A stretch of 5,573 nt of DNA from the NCBI GenBank assembly GCA_031277195.1, contig JAITMU010000118.1:1-5573 (forward strand), written 5' to 3'. The notes under the pieces were generated by a model. The model had not been told where the DNA came from. It ran no database searches and was given only the letters and a program-made list of their open reading frames with translations. The position numbers were made by a program, and so were the translations under genes. Source of the stretch: Gallionellaceae bacterium (GTDB taxonomy: Bacteria; Pseudomonadota; Gammaproteobacteria; Burkholderiales; Gallionellaceae). This document shows positions 5,560 to 5,573 of the stretch, in pieces (position 1 is the stretch's first letter; the number at the start of each line of letters is the position of its first letter).

Positions 5560-5573
5560 CCCCTCACCCTAAC
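5560..5573. repeat. Start of a second CCCCTCACCCT repeat, cut by window edge
   Basis: The last 14 bases (CCCCTCACCCTAAC) repeat the first 11 bases of the left arm of the element at 4004-4111, in the same orientation, six bases after the gltX stop. It is probably the left end of another copy, which could form the gltX 3' hairpin. The rest lies outside the window. Confidence 0.6.

Overview
The window looks like a chromosomal segment of a proteobacterium, most likely a beta- or gammaproteobacterium. The evidence is a well-preserved gltX of the bacterial type, a tRNA-Val(CAC) with a genomically encoded CCA, a HipBA module, and three families of dispersed palindromic repeats of the kind common in these genomes. 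Genus cannot be settled from the sequence.

Layout, left to right. (1) A REP-like palindrome at 1-62 abuts the 3' end of a minus-strand gene. (2) That gene (66-1532, minus) encodes a 488-residue two-domain protein: an N-terminal ADP-ribosylglycohydrolase (DraG/ARH) and a C-terminal macro domain, so two ADP-ribose-processing enzymes sit in one chain. (3) A 97-residue protein of unknown function (1626-1919, minus) lies upstream on the same strand, in DNA that looks more AT-rich. (4) A 309-bp gene-free region (1920-2228) carries a dRS3-type hairpin and two near-identical operator-like repeats. (5) A hipB-hipA toxin-antitoxin pair (2229-3813, plus) has an 11-bp overlap. (6) A bidirectional terminator is shared with a convergent tRNA-Val gene (3866-3940, minus), which has its own strong promoter with a GC-rich discriminator. 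(7) A 108-bp inverted-repeat element lies just before gltX (4156-5553, plus). The start of a second copy appears right after the gltX stop, at the window edge.

The most notable point is the neighbourhood of hipBA and gltX. E. coli HipA kills growth by phosphorylating a serine in the KLSKR loop of glutamyl-tRNA synthetase (GltX). Here a HipA with all its kinase residues lies about 340 bp upstream of a gltX whose product keeps that serine (Ser244). A toxin next to its probable target is unusual, but docking of the module at a tRNA 3' end would also explain the position. The second point is the pair of repeats around the hipB promoter and start, which resemble HipB operators with a shorter spacer. 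The third is the ARH-macro fusion.
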